From Petrolisthes cinctipes (Eukaryota; Arthropoda; Malacostraca; Decapoda; Porcellanidae), in the NCBI GenBank assembly GCA_033782935.1, contig JAWQEG010001430.1, positions 124,001 through 188,000 of the forward strand: a stretch of DNA of 64,000 nucleotides. Reading direction: 5' to 3'. A program made the translations under genes and the position numbers. How positions within the stretch are numbered: the first letter of the stretch is position 1; every line of letters begins with the position of its first letter. Of this stretch, positions 11,936-24,962 are shown piece by piece. Below the pieces are notes generated by a model, which did no database searches, was not told the DNA's origin, and worked only from the letters and a program-made list of their open reading frames with translations.

Positions 11936-12828
11936 ACACTCGTGATACATAATTTCTGACCAGAGTGTGAGGAGCAGAAATCTTCGAATCGCCTGCATGG
12001 TATTGTTCATTTTGTACCAGTTCTGAAGGCTTGAACTCTGGGCAGAAACTGGTAATTTACTTGTGTGTAATTTCTTGGAGTTGTAGTTGTAGTAGTTGTT
12101 GTTGTTGTTGTATTAGGTAACGTGGAAGACGGGATGTTTTCTTAGGTAATTGACTTCACAAGTTTCTTAAGGCTTAATTTATTAATATATACTTATACGT
12201 ATACAGGGAATTATATTGATGTGCCTTGTCTTATTTGTATGGTCTCTCTTTGTGGAGACAAGTGTATAGCCCTGGGAGTCAGTGTAGGTATCCTACCTAT
12301 TAGTTAAACTTCACTGCTTATATACATTTCAAACTCAATAGTTTACAGAATGGCTAAAGTGTGACTGTTTTGCCTGTGAATGGTCAGTTTGATTCTGTAC
12401 CTACTTCTCTCTTCTCGTGTGAAAGGGAAAGTGGGCCAACCCTTTCCTATCTCTCTCTCTCTCTCTCTCTTACTCTCATTTACTCTCTTTCCTACTCTCC
12501 TATGAAGGGGAGGTAGAAAAGGTTAATGTCTTTTGTATGACCTGGACGCACCTGTGTGTATGGGAGTGTGTGTGTGTGTGTGTGTGTCCAACCTGACCAG
12601 GTGGACTGTTTCTGATTGTAAACAGATTAGAAGTATTTTTAGAGTGACCCTTGTCCATTTGACCCTCTTAATGGTTTTATGGTGTGTGTACCGTACAATT
12701 TCCCCACGTTGACCCAGTACACCTATAGAGGCTGAGTTCGAATGCAGGGTATGTGTGTGTGTGTGTGTGTGTGGTGCCTGCCGTTCGTCTCTGCATGGTC
12801 AGGGATTACGTATCACGAGTGTACAGTT
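11936..12828. mobile_element. MITE with TACACTCGTGATAC ends, interrupted, unit A
   Basis: The same inverted ends as the unit B element, with about 690 bp (12018-12703) of (CT)n- and (GT)n-rich sequence lying inside and absent from unit B. Confidence 0.55.
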
Positions 12829-13249
12829 GAGCAAGTAGAAAGTGCAAGAAAATTCTGGCTGTATATGTCAATATATAATTGGACTATAAGTGATAAGGGA
12901 GATAGGCCTATGTCATTAAAACTGTTTAAGAACGAATGAGAAAGTTAAAAATATGAGAAAGAAAAGATAAACGGTAAGAAGGGAGGGAAGGACAAGCAAG
13001 AGAGGGATAAGACAGTAGGGAGGATGTGTAAGGTTGCCAGTTACTTAAGAGATACTGTAATATATATAGCCTATGCATAAAATTAGACCAAGTTTATTGA
13101 AAACGCCATATAGCGGCGCCTATTCAAGTTTAACATTGATTATTTTTAAGGAAATGCATGTTTAGAAGAAAAAATCCTGGTAAATAGCTTAATGAATTTG
13201 TTGACAAGTATGATTATTAAAAAAGTTAAAAAAATAAAACCGTCTTTTG

Positions 13250-13560
13250 AAAAAAAAAAAAAAGCTGGGCTTGGGAGGTGATAAATAGAGTGGACTACAA
13301 GCACGAGGATTTGATTGATATTAGGTGGCGCAACAGCGAGGTCAAATAGCACCAGGAAAAGGTGATAGAGAGGTGTGACAGCAAGCAAGAAGGAAATAGG
13401 AAGAAAGGAGGGACAGTTGAAGAATGTAAGCTAGTAGCTGGGGCCGAAGGGGCGCCCAAACCCTTAAAGTATTGCCCACATCATTACAGGCAATACTCCC
13501 CTACGGGGTAAGCACGAGGGATAAACGGAATACAGGGATAGCTGTCTAATATCCAAAGGA
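13250..13560 (-). mobile_element. Retroelement 3' fragment
   Basis: Shares a segment (about 13305-13515) with 61025-61225 in the opposite orientation, including GTGGCGCAACAGCGAGGTC-like sequence. The simple tail ATCAATCA and the A-rich tract at 13248 suggest a LINE or SINE 3' end. Family not identified. Confidence 0.45.
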
Positions 13561-13785
13561 TAATATATATTCAGTAGTCTATCCCACTACGATGGTGAAC
13601 AAAAGACAGTGCCTTTATTTAAAGGATATAATGTAACAGATATTCTAATTATATTTGTTTGTTATTACTTTTCAACTAATCACCTTCATTTTTCTTACCC
13701 TCTTCCCCCTCACCCTCGCCTCAAATCATCACATTTCTTCTCTTCTATATCCACTTACGTTAATGCAGTATGCACTTCTTTAAAC

Positions 13786-14195
13786 CAGGGTTCTTCAAAT
13801 TACGGGTCCCGAATTCCTCCAAACTGCGTCGCAGGCTCACAAAAATAAATACATGAATAAAATAGAATAATAATATTCGTGACAATAAAATAAATATGAA
13901 GTTCATACATGAATCCACCTAACATATTTTTATAATCGAATATTCATATATTTAATTATCAATAAAACAAAATCATTGCACAAATATTAGCCTTCTTGAA
14001 TGAGTGTGTGAGAGAGAGAGAGAGAGAGGGTAGGTGAGGCAGTGTTTATAATTCTGGTTAGAATGCCTTTTAATCATAAATATTATGTTTCAGCGTCTGG
14101 CCTTGTATTTTCTTAGGTTGATAATTCTGATCATTTGTAAAATATGATGTCATCGTAAAAACTGGGTCACGACTAAAAAAGATTGAAGAACCCTG
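13786..14195. mobile_element. hAT-type MITE with perfect 8-bp target duplication
   Basis: Terminal inverted repeats CAGGGTTCTTCAA / TTGAAGAACCCTG flank a 410-bp element without coding capacity. The exact 8-bp duplication CTTTAAAC sits at 13778-13785 and 14196-14203. Eight-base duplications and CAG...CTG ends are typical of hAT elements. Not seen at the matching place in units B and C. Confidence 0.85.
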
Positions 14196-14660
14196 CTTTA
14201 AACTGTTGGTGATTCGATACCGTTCACAGTGTATGCTTCATTCATTCCTCCTGACACACGTCTCTCTACCTGATCATTCGTTACCCTCCTATATAGCTCC
14301 GCCCACATTTCTCTCCTCCTCTCCCACTAACATCCCCCCTCCCTCCACCTGCAACTGTAACCAGATCCGACCAGGCCCAATCCAAGTCGCTGATGGATGG
14401 GGTGTGGACCATTGATCTGTCCGGAGCTGTACATGTGATATGAATAAATGATAAAAAGCCGCATTGCTTTGTGAAGCAAGTGAAGGTATGTACAGCCACA
14501 GTCAAATAACCACCTACACTTTCCTTCCATTTTAGTAAATATCTTGGTAATAAAGAACAACACGTGTTTGATTTTGCAGCACCTCTCATAGTAATAATTG
14601 AGGGGGTTGAGTTGACGTAAGATGTTGTATGATAATATTTTGATATGATACTGATTTATG

Positions 14661-14750
14661 GTTTCTGGACGACAGCCCACCCAAAGCCTCCATTGGTTCG
14701 AAATGTGTGTGTAGCCTTGTGATGGTTTGGGTGGGCTGTCATCCAGAAAC
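14661..14750. repeat. Long-stem hairpin, unit A intergenic
   Basis: Arms of 25 bp with a single mismatch (starting GTTTCTGGACGACAGCCC) around a 40-base loop. Conserved at 31508-31597 in unit B. Confidence 0.7.
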
Positions 14751-15249
14751 TCCCTGCTTCAGATCTCGGGCTTCGACTCAGGTGGGCTAGGGACTTTGGT
14801 ATCCGAGTGTACTTCGGTAGCCCAGGCATATAGGGCCAGCCCATCCTTTATTTTAATTTGTTTTTCTACTGCGACCAGAGTGTACCAGGGGTCTGTGGGG
14901 CAGGAGGCCATTCTGCCTCAGGAGAACGTCGACAACAACAACATTCACTACACAAGTACAGTAATTTCATGCAATTGTTACTGTGTCATATTTAAAGATA
15001 TTATGGACCAATTCAGCTTTTATTGATACATAAAAATTGGAAACAAGAAATACATTATCTCAGGAGGGAACAAGACATCAGTAAATGAGATAATTGAAGG
15101 GTTAATCAGCATGACAAATGGCACATAACTCATTCGATCAATGTGGAGGAAAACAAATCAGGTGTAATTATCCTAATACATTCCATACTCACTGTGCACA
15201 CTACATTGTCTACTGAGGTAAAGATGAATACAGAATATATTTCTGATAT

Positions 15250-15255
15250 TTTATT
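15250..15255 (-). terminator. Candidate poly(A) signal, LGBP copy B
   Basis: AATAAA on the minus strand about 235 bases past the stop codon. A second AATAAA lies at 15019-15024. Which is used cannot be told from the sequence. Confidence 0.4.
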
Positions 15256-15489
15256 GAGAATTAATTTGATGCCAATTTCTCCACTATATTGTATATAATT
15301 CCGGCCAGTGGAGTTTATCAGTTACACAAGGCAACTTCTTCCACCACCTAATGTTTATAACATCACTGAATATTCAACATTTTCTGTTTACTTTTTACAT
15401 TTGGTGGACGATCCAACATGAAGGCAAATTACTTGACCTGTCTTGTCAGACAGATGTTTGTTATGCATCAGCTATTTAACACACTGTAT

Positions 15490-16864
15490 CTACTGCTCAA
15501 CACTGGTCATCTTCCAGACCTTGATGTAATCGATCTGGAGGGCAGCACCTTCACTGATGCGCCCCTCACCTTGCTCCCAGCTTGGTAGCCAACTGTCACG
15601 CTGAGGGATAAATTATATTATTACTTCACTAGGTACAACTGCCCCAAAGAAGTTCGGTGAGCTGAGGCATCTCAAACAAAATTGGACATGATTTTGAACC
15701 ATTCGCACCTATCTGACGGGTGAGGATATTAAGCTGACGGTATTATTACAGAATAACTGTGTTTTTGGCTAGGATCGCACAGTGTTACCACATCTGGTTA
15801 GGTCCCGGGAATTTGTCCCAGTCACTTTATGATAGTTTACACCGGCTATATCCCGGTAATTTGCCCAGGTTAGGTCCCGGTAGTTTGCTGTGGTCTAAGT
15901 TAGGTTAGGCTAGGTCAGACTAATTTCCAAATTATGCTTGTATAACGGGGCATCTCATAGAGAAACACCATAGATGAAAAGTGTCTTAGAATGGTCCAAA
16001 ATAGTGGGTATGATACTAAAATATACAATATAGTGAACCCAGTACTTCTGTAAATTTACCAAGCTGACTTCTTGCCTTATGTCCTCTTCTTCAATATATG
16101 ATATTCATGGAGAAAACAAAGTATACCATCATCACCACAAAACATAGACAGGATATTTACCTCTTTAATATTTTGATAGATAGTTAAACTATATTCCGAA
16201 GTGAGACTTACTGCAATTAACTGCAATAAGGTGGTTTATAAAGATTAATGAAGCCAAATATAATAGTCATCGAAACGGTCATAAATAATTATATTTTGTG
16301 TTCAAACTACACATTTCTTGGAACTGAAATTCCAGTTGATGCAAAACAAGCGAATGAATATTTGGGCAGGTCACGAGACGATGTCATTGACTATTAGGCA
16401 TAAAATATTGAAAAAATGGTATCCGAATTTCCATTACACCGAGATTGATTGGAGTACCGAAATTTACAAAACAAAGGCTGCACAGTTTGCCAGATACGAC
16501 ACTTACCTCACTCATGTTTTCTGTAGACTTTTAGTCTATTTCTATATTCAAATTAGTCTGTATACCACGATTTTACCTGGTAAATTACTTGCTAATATTA
16601 CTGAGCAAGTAATTTACTCTGTGTGCAATGCTAAGCTAATACTTAAATATAATGCAACATATTATTTGTTTCATTACCTACAACTACAGAGACCTGGTAT
16701 CACTGCTGACAGAGTGGGTACACAACTCAAACTAAGCCAGTGTATGCGTTCTGGCTTTGCTATATTATTTTCAAAATGCCTGTATATACATGTGCAATGG
16801 CAGATTAAGATTGTAACATGTATATATAAAATGTGAAGTGTTGATGTGAGTTGTTGTTGTTGTC

Positions 16865-16914
<50 letters not shown>

Positions 16915-19900
16915 GCAGATTAAGATGGTAACATGTATGTATAAAATGTGAAGTGTTGATGTGAGTTGTTGTTGTTGTCGTCTGTGTTTATGTTTACACC
17001 ACATTTATCTACATTATTTGGTTCCTTTCAGTATTTATGTCTACATATCGTTAAGTACAGCATTTAAAAGCTTCTAAAATAGTATTGAATATTTCTATGG
17101 CAAAAAGAAGGTATGCAACAACCAATTATTAGTATACCCATAAAAAATGTCTAATTATTTCGTCTGGCAAATCTCGGCCAGTTTGCCAACGTTGGAATTG
17201 ATACAACTGTTTTCTCCATATTGTGCAACAGAATTTCGAGGCAACTATCACACCCTTGTTTATTTTACACCCACCCACACCAACTTACCCCATTCCAGAA
17301 GTCGAGGAAGGCCTGTGGGGAAGTATTGGACCAGGGCTTGGGAGGATTGGCAGGAATTTCATCAGGGAAAAACCCATTGGTACCGCCAACAGCCAGGTTC
17401 AAGATGAAGTAGAACTGTAGAGGTAAGAGAAGGATATAGGAGGTCATTGACTCCTAGGTATGTTTACATAGGTAGAGGAAAAGGCAAGTACTGTAGTTAC
17501 AAAAATTATATCAAACCATTTAATGTAGTAAATACAATTAGTACAGTGAGACATTGGAGTTAATTCTTTTCCAGTGTACGGTGATGCACACTTTGGAGTT
17601 ATATTTGATAAACGCTGGCAAATATTATTCACCACATGGAGATGGTCAGAAATGGAATATAAATACAATAGGCTACCGTATATATATTGTCTTACCTTCT
17701 GGTCAAATGGCGCCATCTTCTCGCCTTCCACCCAAGGGTTGTCATACTCAGGACCAACACCACTAAAGTCCCAAAAGCTGGTCCCGGGGTCAACTGTCAT
17801 TACCAGAACATCGTCAACGTAGTAACTGTAACACATTAATGACAGGTTACAACAGTACCGTAATGGTACATAATTACAACACGTACTATACACGTCACAG
17901 TTGTATGGAATAAAGTACTTAATTAATCAACCCAGGTCACAAGGAAGTAACCTAAACACCCCAGCTATTAGTTAAAGTGTGAAATTTATTTGTAAAAGTG
18001 TGTTATGTTAATATATAGTGTTAGTACAAGAGTGTGATAGTGTAAATGTGTGCTTATAGTGGAAGGTATTCCATCTGGGTCAAGCTAAGTGAGGTCACTG
18101 AAACCAGACTAATGTCAAAGATACTTTGAAACATGTGAGATGGAATTATTGATATGTTCTATGTTATTGTTAGGTGAATGTTTAACTCTTGTTCAAATAT
18201 ATTCTCTGTATTTCCTAACTATAATATTCTAACTATTCTAACAACTGAAAAGAGGGACAGCACCCCTAAAATAAGTCTCCAATGGTCGCCCTGTCCCACA
18301 TACTTGTTACTTACTTGTTACTTGTTAGGTATTCTACAGTTGATATGCTACACTACAAAAAAGTAAAAAAAAGATATACTACTTAGGTTGTCTTAAACAG
18401 AAGACTAGAGTTACGTGGGTGACGTTAATTTATTAGAGTTGTTACCATGTTGGATTTACTGATGTGTTTCTACTATTTATTTTGTACTAGACACTCACTC
18501 CATCTTGTCATTTGTCCAATCGACGCGCCACACATGAAAACTGTTAGCGAAGGATCCGTCGTTGGCTTCACTGCAAAGGAAGCGGAGAATATCAAAGGAA
18601 AGGTGATAGGAAGATGTCGATCTATGAATGAAGGCTACCATTTCATTTTAACAAAGTAATCCAAGTAACACTACAGTATTTCAGTTTTAGGTGATTTGTT
18701 CAGCTCATCAAAAGCATACCTAATTGACCTCTTCCATCAGAGAGAATATTTTATTACAAATTTAGCACCCTTCTGTATTCCTGAGAGTAAATTGGATGAA
18801 AATGCTTCTTTGTGGTAGGAACTGAAGCAGCTATTGCGTGATGTAAAATTGAAGTATCCCCTGTTGAAGTGAAGGACTTAATTCACTTCAACTAGTCATA
18901 TCTTTACAAACAGAGGTCATAGAGAATTGGGTTTGGATTCATTGGAAAGAGGAAGGGTTGATGGTGAGTATAAACTAAAATATAAGTTCCTAGGTACAGT
19001 AATTTAGGAGTAGAAATAAAGTGAAATAGAGCAGGTTTTAGATAATCGTCCAGACGTGGCTGGAGGAAATCTAAAAGTGGCCCAGATCTGATTCATCATA
19101 ATAATATAGCTAGATTGATGAAGAAGTGAAAATATACTAGTTCAGTTCAGTTCAGTTCAGTTGTAGATAAAACACCAAGTGGGTGAAATACTGACTAATG
19201 AACGGTGGTCTTGTCATAGAAGTTCATTGGAAAATGTGGTCCCCAGTGCAAAGTGGTGCCTCCATATTGGTTCCCTTGGTCACCATAGTCATCATTTCCT
19301 GCACACACAAATACATACAGTAACAATAATTATATATAATAATATGTTAATCGATAACTGATTTAGCACCAAAGCATCTGTTAAACTGGTTACTCATTTA
19401 ACATATAAATCTGATGTAATAATAAACAAAGGATTGGTCAATATTAATTTAAATTATTAAACAATGGAAGAGTAGATAAAGTAGCCTATATCTATTCTGT
19501 ATGGATTGATTTTATAGTGAGTGAGAGCGACTGGTTGTTTTGTTCTTTAAAACTTACCACGTGACTCTAAGATGTCGATCTCCCCACTGGCAGGCCAAGC
19601 ACCATATGGCCAGTAACGAGGTAACAACCAGATAGCTGTCAGAGAAAACACACATTGTTACTTATGGCCAGTAACGAGGTAACAACCAGATAGCTGTCAG
19701 AGAAAACACACATTGTTACATATGGCCAGTAACGAGGTAACAACCAGATAGCTGTCACAGAAAACACACATTGTTACATATGGCCAGTAACGAGGTAACA
19801 ACCAGATAGCTGTCACAGAAAACACACATTGTTACATATGGCCAGTAACGAGGTAACAACCAGATAGCTGTCACAGAAAACACATATTGTTACATATGGC

Positions 19901-21516
19901 CAGTAACGAGGTAACAACCAGATAGCTGTCACAGAAAACACATATTGTTACATATACATACTCAAATTAATTCTTTAACATCAGGAATACATTCCTGTAA
20001 TTCTTTTCCACAAATTATGGCATCATTGAAAAGAACGATATACTATAAATAGCTGTAGTTATCTGCTGGAAGATGGCGCTGGTAAACACTGAAATATCTT
20101 AAATAAAGATTTCTGAGAAAGAAGAGTGGTATAGAAAGTGTTCACTTTGAAATAAGACAGTCAATGAATGTTTGGAAGGTCAGTAGTGTTAGGACTAAGG
20201 AGAGAGATAAACAATGTACACGTTGCTAACAGTAGTGTTAGGACTAAGGAGAGAGGTAAACAATGTACACGTTGGTAACAGTAGTGTTAGGACTAAGGAG
20301 AGAGATAAACAATGTACACGTTGGTAACAGTAGTGTTAGGACTAAGGAGAGAGATAAACAATGTACACGTTGCTAACAGTAGTGTTAGGACTAAGGAGAG
20401 AGATAAACAATGTACACGTTGCTAACAGTAGTGTTAGGACTAAGGAGAGAGATAAACAATGTACACGTTGCTAACAAGAGTGTTAGGACTAAGGAGAGAG
20501 GTAAACAATGTACACGTTGGTAGTTGTCAGTACCTACCTACCAGGCAGTGTTGCCACAATAACACCTTGGTAATAAGCCCACTACTGTAGTGGTATTGGA
20601 TCATATTTCGGTGATTTATCGTTGAAATAAGTAAGTAATAACCATATATCTCTAAAGGTGAACAAATGTTTTATAAGATACTATAGACATGAGACAATGG
20701 TGTCTTTTGTAGAGATTAACTGAAATAAGGCAGCCTCTACTATAGATGGTTGATAGTAATGGGTATTGAATTATGTGAGTCTTTTGACATGCTTCATGAG
20801 GATCAGAATAATACTAGTGATAAAGAAGTTGGTGATAATGTGAGCAGAGATTTTAGCCTTTTAGTTGGGATATAATATTCTATATTTTGTTTAATAAAGA
20901 GTGCATATTCACATTAACAAATAATGTGAGTACGTTAGCCATTGCATCCCTTTTTGTACATACGTATCCAGACTCTGTTTACATTTTTATCACGGAATAT
21001 AAGGATTTAATTAAGGATAGAATGTAGGAGGAGACAGAGAAATGGTTACCCTCCGTTGCAGCTGATACCTACATGAGTTCCAATGAGGAAGAGAATGTTT
21101 TCCACTCATGGCATAATAGTAGAAAGGTCATTACTGTTGTCCAAACTGATAGAGGATGAGTTAGGCAATGTCCTAGACTCTAGACTACAGCATCTGAAGT
21201 GGTCATCAGTCAGACCGAAATGCGAGGAGTTTCCTGACTTAAGGTCTCTGAAATTTTCTATGATAGGTCTTCTAAGGGCTGTATCTATGGTCACTTCCTT
21301 ATTGTTCGATATATGCAATCTTGTACGAGGAATAACATGATGTACCTGACAATTTGCACGGTCGTTGAATTCAACACCAAAATTTATAAAACTAATTACC
21401 GTATCTCAAAGAATGGCCTACCACATATTCTGTAAACTTTATGAACTCCACGAGACACACTCATATATATTGGCAGGATTATACAGAGTTATATCCCTGA
21501 GGATGTAAAGGAATCA

Positions 21517-21592
<76 letters not shown>

Positions 21593-24500
21593 CATTACAG
21601 TACATTATTATACAGTAAACATTCAACAGTTATACTCACCAGGCCAGAGCCAGTCACCACGGGGCATCTGGGCACGAACCTCAATGCGACCATACCTGTG
21701 GGTGAGTGGATAGATGGACATGTAGCCTATAGTCTATAGTAGATTGGTGTAAGTATGTATTGTACTATGGGAAATAGTGAATAGATAGACAATTTGGTTC
21801 TAAAGAACATATAGTTCCCAGCAGATGAAAGGAAACACTGGCCCACGTAAACAAACAATAACACTCACTTGACAGCAAAGCCAGGGAGGGACCTGAGCCT
21901 AGCACTCATAATAGGGTTAACCAAGTCAACAGCATTGCCAACTCTATCACAGCCAAAATTTTGGTTGCCAGTACATACGTCCCCACGGCCGTTCATCCCC
22001 CAAAGATTCAGTTCTCCAGAGCTTATAAAGCCGTCACCCTTCCACCTCTCTGTCAGTTCCTGAAGGAGGAAAGTGTACATTATTGACTGATTTAATATAT
22101 ATTAACATAAAATGTTAATACATAGGTTAAGTATAGTAAATATGTAGTACAGTATGTGAGACACACACACATTAACTAACTAACTCACAGGTTTGATGAA
22201 GAGTGTAGAGTCCCTTGTGTAGCTAACACTACGGTTGTTTACATACACCTCGAACTCCCAGTTCTGTAGAGTTAAGAAGTTAGGTTAGGTTAGTTTAACC
22301 TAGATTTGGTTTGGTATCAATAAAGATTTTATCCAACAAAATAATTGTTCGATATATTTAAAGAGGTACAAATTTAATTAGAGATAGAGACTGACCCCGC
22401 CGCCAGCCATGGTTAGGTTAGGTTAGGTTAGGTTAATTAGAGATAGAGACTGACCCCGCCGCCAGCCATGGTTAGGTTAGGTTAATTAGAGATAGAGACT
22501 GACCCCACCGCTAGCCATGGTTAGGTTAGGTTAGGTTAATTAGAGATAGAGACTGACCCCGCCGCCAGCCATGGTTAGGTTAGGTTAGGTTAGGTTAGGT
22601 TAATTAGAGATAGAGACTGACCCCGCCGCCAGCCATGGTTAGGTTAGGTTAGGTTAGGTTAGGTTAATTAGAGATAGAGACTGACCCCGCCGCCAGCCAT
22701 GGTTTGGTTAGGTTAGGTTAATTAGAGATAGAGACTGACCCCGCCGCCAGCCATGGTTAGGTTAGGTTAGGTTAGGTTAGGTTAATTAGAGATAGAGACT
22801 AACCCCGCCGCCAGCCATGGTTAGGTTAGGTTAATTAGAGATAGAGACTGACCCCGCCTCCAGCCATGGTTAGGTTAGGTTAGGTTAGGTTAGGTTAGGT
22901 TAATTAGAGATAGAGACTGACCCCGCCGCCAGCCATGGTTAGGTTAGGTTAATTAGAGATAGAGACTGACCCCGCCTCCAGCCATGGTTAGGTTAGGTTA
23001 GGTTAGGTTAATTAGAGATAGAGACTGACCCCGCCGCCAGCCATGGTCATCTCGTGTTCCCACACGTCATGATCCAGAAAGTCGAACTCGTCATTAAAGA
23101 TGAGACAAGGGAAGGTGGTACAGGTGTTGGGGTCCACCACATCTGTCAAGGAAGGTCACAGTAACATATTGGTCAGTTTTCTGAATATATAATATGTGTT
23201 GCAAGTTAAAAAGTCTTGTTTCGTGTTCCTTATGTGCAACATGTCTAATGGCAACATTTCCTCTGTTATAAATATTATCCATTGGCCTTCTAGAGGTCAA
23301 GGGAAGAGGTCAGTAATCCCACTCTGTCAGAAATGATAATATTTGACAAAGTGCTGTGTCATAAATGAAGACGAGATAACCTGGTAATTTCCGCCTTGTT
23401 GATTGTCTCACCTTCATTGTAATACTTGTATATCATTCGGTACATTAATGTTAAAGTCGCCTTACATTTAACTTCAACCAAGTTGCACCATCCAATGGAA
23501 GAATATTGGTATAGAGGTTATGAGGTCAAGTTCTGCCAGTGACCTAAGGAAGCCATTACCAAATGTTCTCTTTTTCCATTATGATTAATTGTTATATCAA
23601 GTTATTTTGTTTCTGACAATAGAACTAGTGAATTAACCTCATGCCTTACCTTGGCTGCAGTAGGAAGGAGTCAGAATGAATACTTAGAGTAATGTTGCAT
23701 GTGTACAGTATAAGGACCAACGGAAATATCAATATTTATAAGTACAATGCAAAATGTGAGCTGACGGCAATAGTTACTTGCAATACAGCCCAAATTTCTC
23801 TAAACGTAAAAAATATCCATTAGCTGCCAAACAAATGCCACTCCGTTGATAGTAACGTCAAAGAACATATTACACAAAAGTCATTTACAGTTAAACAAGT
23901 ATGAGGTATTAATTCTCTGATAGGAGTGTGAAGAAGACATAAGAAAATTGTCAGCAAACACACTGTCATTATTTTTTCAATGCATAGGATATCAGTTTAC
24001 ACTTAAAACTTAGAAGAACAAAAAAAACATAAATTAAATGTTGATGGAATGGTACACATCCCTTTGTACAAACAGATATTTACCTGCAGCAAAGGCCCCC
24101 ACCACTAGTAGCAGTAGACACAATGATTCCATCCTAATCTGTGGAGGAAAATACACTACATGAAATACAGACTTGTAGCCTAGCATGGAAATAATTGTTT
24201 CATTAGTGATGAATTGATTGACTGGATACAACACTGACAGACACCACACAATACACATGTAGACATACACTTGTTTACATGTATTGCCAGTTCATATTAT
24301 GTGTTTGAAACAAAAAGGGCATGTAGGCCAATATATGTATTATTGAAACTTCACAAGCAATTAGTGTGTGATGTAAAATGTTTATGTGTATGTGACATGT
24401 TAAGTGTTTCAACAGACTTATACTTACCAACACAGATTTCCGATGGAGATCACCGACACTAACACATAAATTGCGTCATTTTTTATGTTGCTTCGTAACC

Positions 24501-24810
24501 TACAACTGGTATAGTCGTCTGTCATTAGCCAAAATATACTATAAATAGTGGAGTTGTTCGATAGTAAAGCATTAAAGAATGAATTGGAGTACCAATAAGA
24601 GTGAAACCTATCTATATAAATTGTATATCGCTAACCATATAGTTATATTATCTATGACTGTATGAAATGTGTAAGATTGCAACGAGGTCATTAAATTTAT
24701 ATCCCGATTGGTTAGAGTATAATCACTAGATGCTAGACTTACCGAATGTTACTTTGTACTGTAAAGTGTAGCCTAATATGTTACATTAGGTTGTGAGAAG
24801 CTGTAAGCAT

Positions 24811-24877
<67 letters not shown>

Positions 24878-24917
24878 AGCCACCATTGCCAATTAGATGA
24901 ACTTAATCACTTACCAT
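15490..24917 (-). CDS. LGBP/GH16 beta-1,3-glucan-binding protein, copy B (complete)
   Basis: Complete second tandem copy, 12 exons, predicted 370 residues. Exons: 24915-about 24938 (5'UTR plus ATG), 24084-24138, 23030-23142, 22189-22263, 21869-22059, 21640-21695, 19558-19635, 19196-19298, 18499-18570, 17696-17825, 17289-17414, 15490-15600 (stop TAG at 15490-15492). The last exon carries the family's C-terminal strand (LQIDYIKVWKM) and ends EQ-stop. GH16 catalytic residues E183/D185/E188, both RGD motifs and the N-X-S sequons at N67 and N322 are kept. The order is signal peptide, then a short cysteine pair (C27, C32), then the whole GH16 fold, a length typical of crustacean LGBPs. Intron 3 has the shortest donor minisatellite of the three copies, and the repeat at exon 7 is the longest. 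Its promoter lies about 7.4 kb left of the 3' end of copy C, in head-to-tail order. Confidence 0.93.
15738..16064. mobile_element. GGTCCCGG-family MITE in intron 11 of copy B
   Basis: A member of a dispersed family with repeated GGTCCCGGTAGTTTGCCCA and TAGGTTAGGTCAG stretches. Ends resemble GGTA..TTACAGAA / ACTTCTGTAAATTTACC. Also in intron 11 of copy C (about 32571-32914), at 46856-47218, and inverted at about 57941-58190 and 58260-58634. Confidence 0.6.
16318..16836 (+). other. Long plus-strand open frame inside intron 11 of copy B (also A and C)
   Basis: A 172-codon frame antisense to the LGBP gene, open in all three units (109-627, 16318-16836, 33175-33696, the last 173 codons with a one-codon insertion). 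The first ATG is at codon 8. No domain was recognised, and base changes among copies mostly alter residues, which argues against selection on a protein. Recorded because of its length in AT-rich DNA. Confidence 0.2.
19603..19956 (-). repeat. Splice-acceptor minisatellite at exon 7, copy B
   Basis: Six units with exact 58-bp spacing (unit landmarks at 19631, 19689, 19747, 19805, 19863, 19921). The first is the real exon 7 boundary and five are intronic copies upstream in transcription order. Confidence 0.93.
20181..20522. repeat. 49-bp minisatellite, intron 6 of copy B
   Basis: Seven units of the same array as in copy A. Confidence 0.92.
21519..21591. repeat. (TA)n, intron 6 of copy B
   Basis: About 73 bp uninterrupted TA, orthologous to the 31-bp tract in copy A. 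Confidence 0.95.
22374..23029 (-). repeat. Splice-donor minisatellite with TTAGG blocks, intron 3 of copy B
   Basis: Same array as in copy A but only about 11 intronic units. The leftmost three units match those of A and C in TTAGG number or diagnostic variants, while the rest differ, so the array changed length after the gene duplications. Confidence 0.95.
24814..24875. repeat. (TA)n, intron 1 of copy B
   Basis: About 62 bp TA. Confidence 0.95.
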
Positions 24918-24926
24918 TCTAGTTGT

Positions 24927-24962
24927 AATGAAGGACTGACTGCCGCTGACAATGTTATATAG
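24927..24962 (-). promoter_or_regulatory. Core promoter of LGBP copy B
   Basis: The same TATATAAC box (24954-24961) and TCAGTC initiator (24935-24940) as copy A, at the same distance from the split start codon. The upstream CACGTG of copy A reads AACGTG-like here. Confidence 0.65.

Larger units (their letters stand above)
9541..15489. other. Intergenic region between copies B and A (no gene seen)
   Basis: Between the copy A promoter and the 3' end of copy B I see only repeats: a 58-bp tandem repeat, a tRNA-derived element, a TA-flanked MITE, a retroelement tail, a hAT MITE and a hairpin, plus AT-rich sequence without convincing exons. The stretch 12018-12703 is absent from the matching place in copy B, and 12870-14430 is replaced there by different sequence. 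Confidence 0.7.

Noticed and set aside
14281..14680. Overlapping 102- and 117-codon minus-strand frames
   Set aside because: No splice sites, domain or conservation of frame between units; unit B and C counterparts are broken up.
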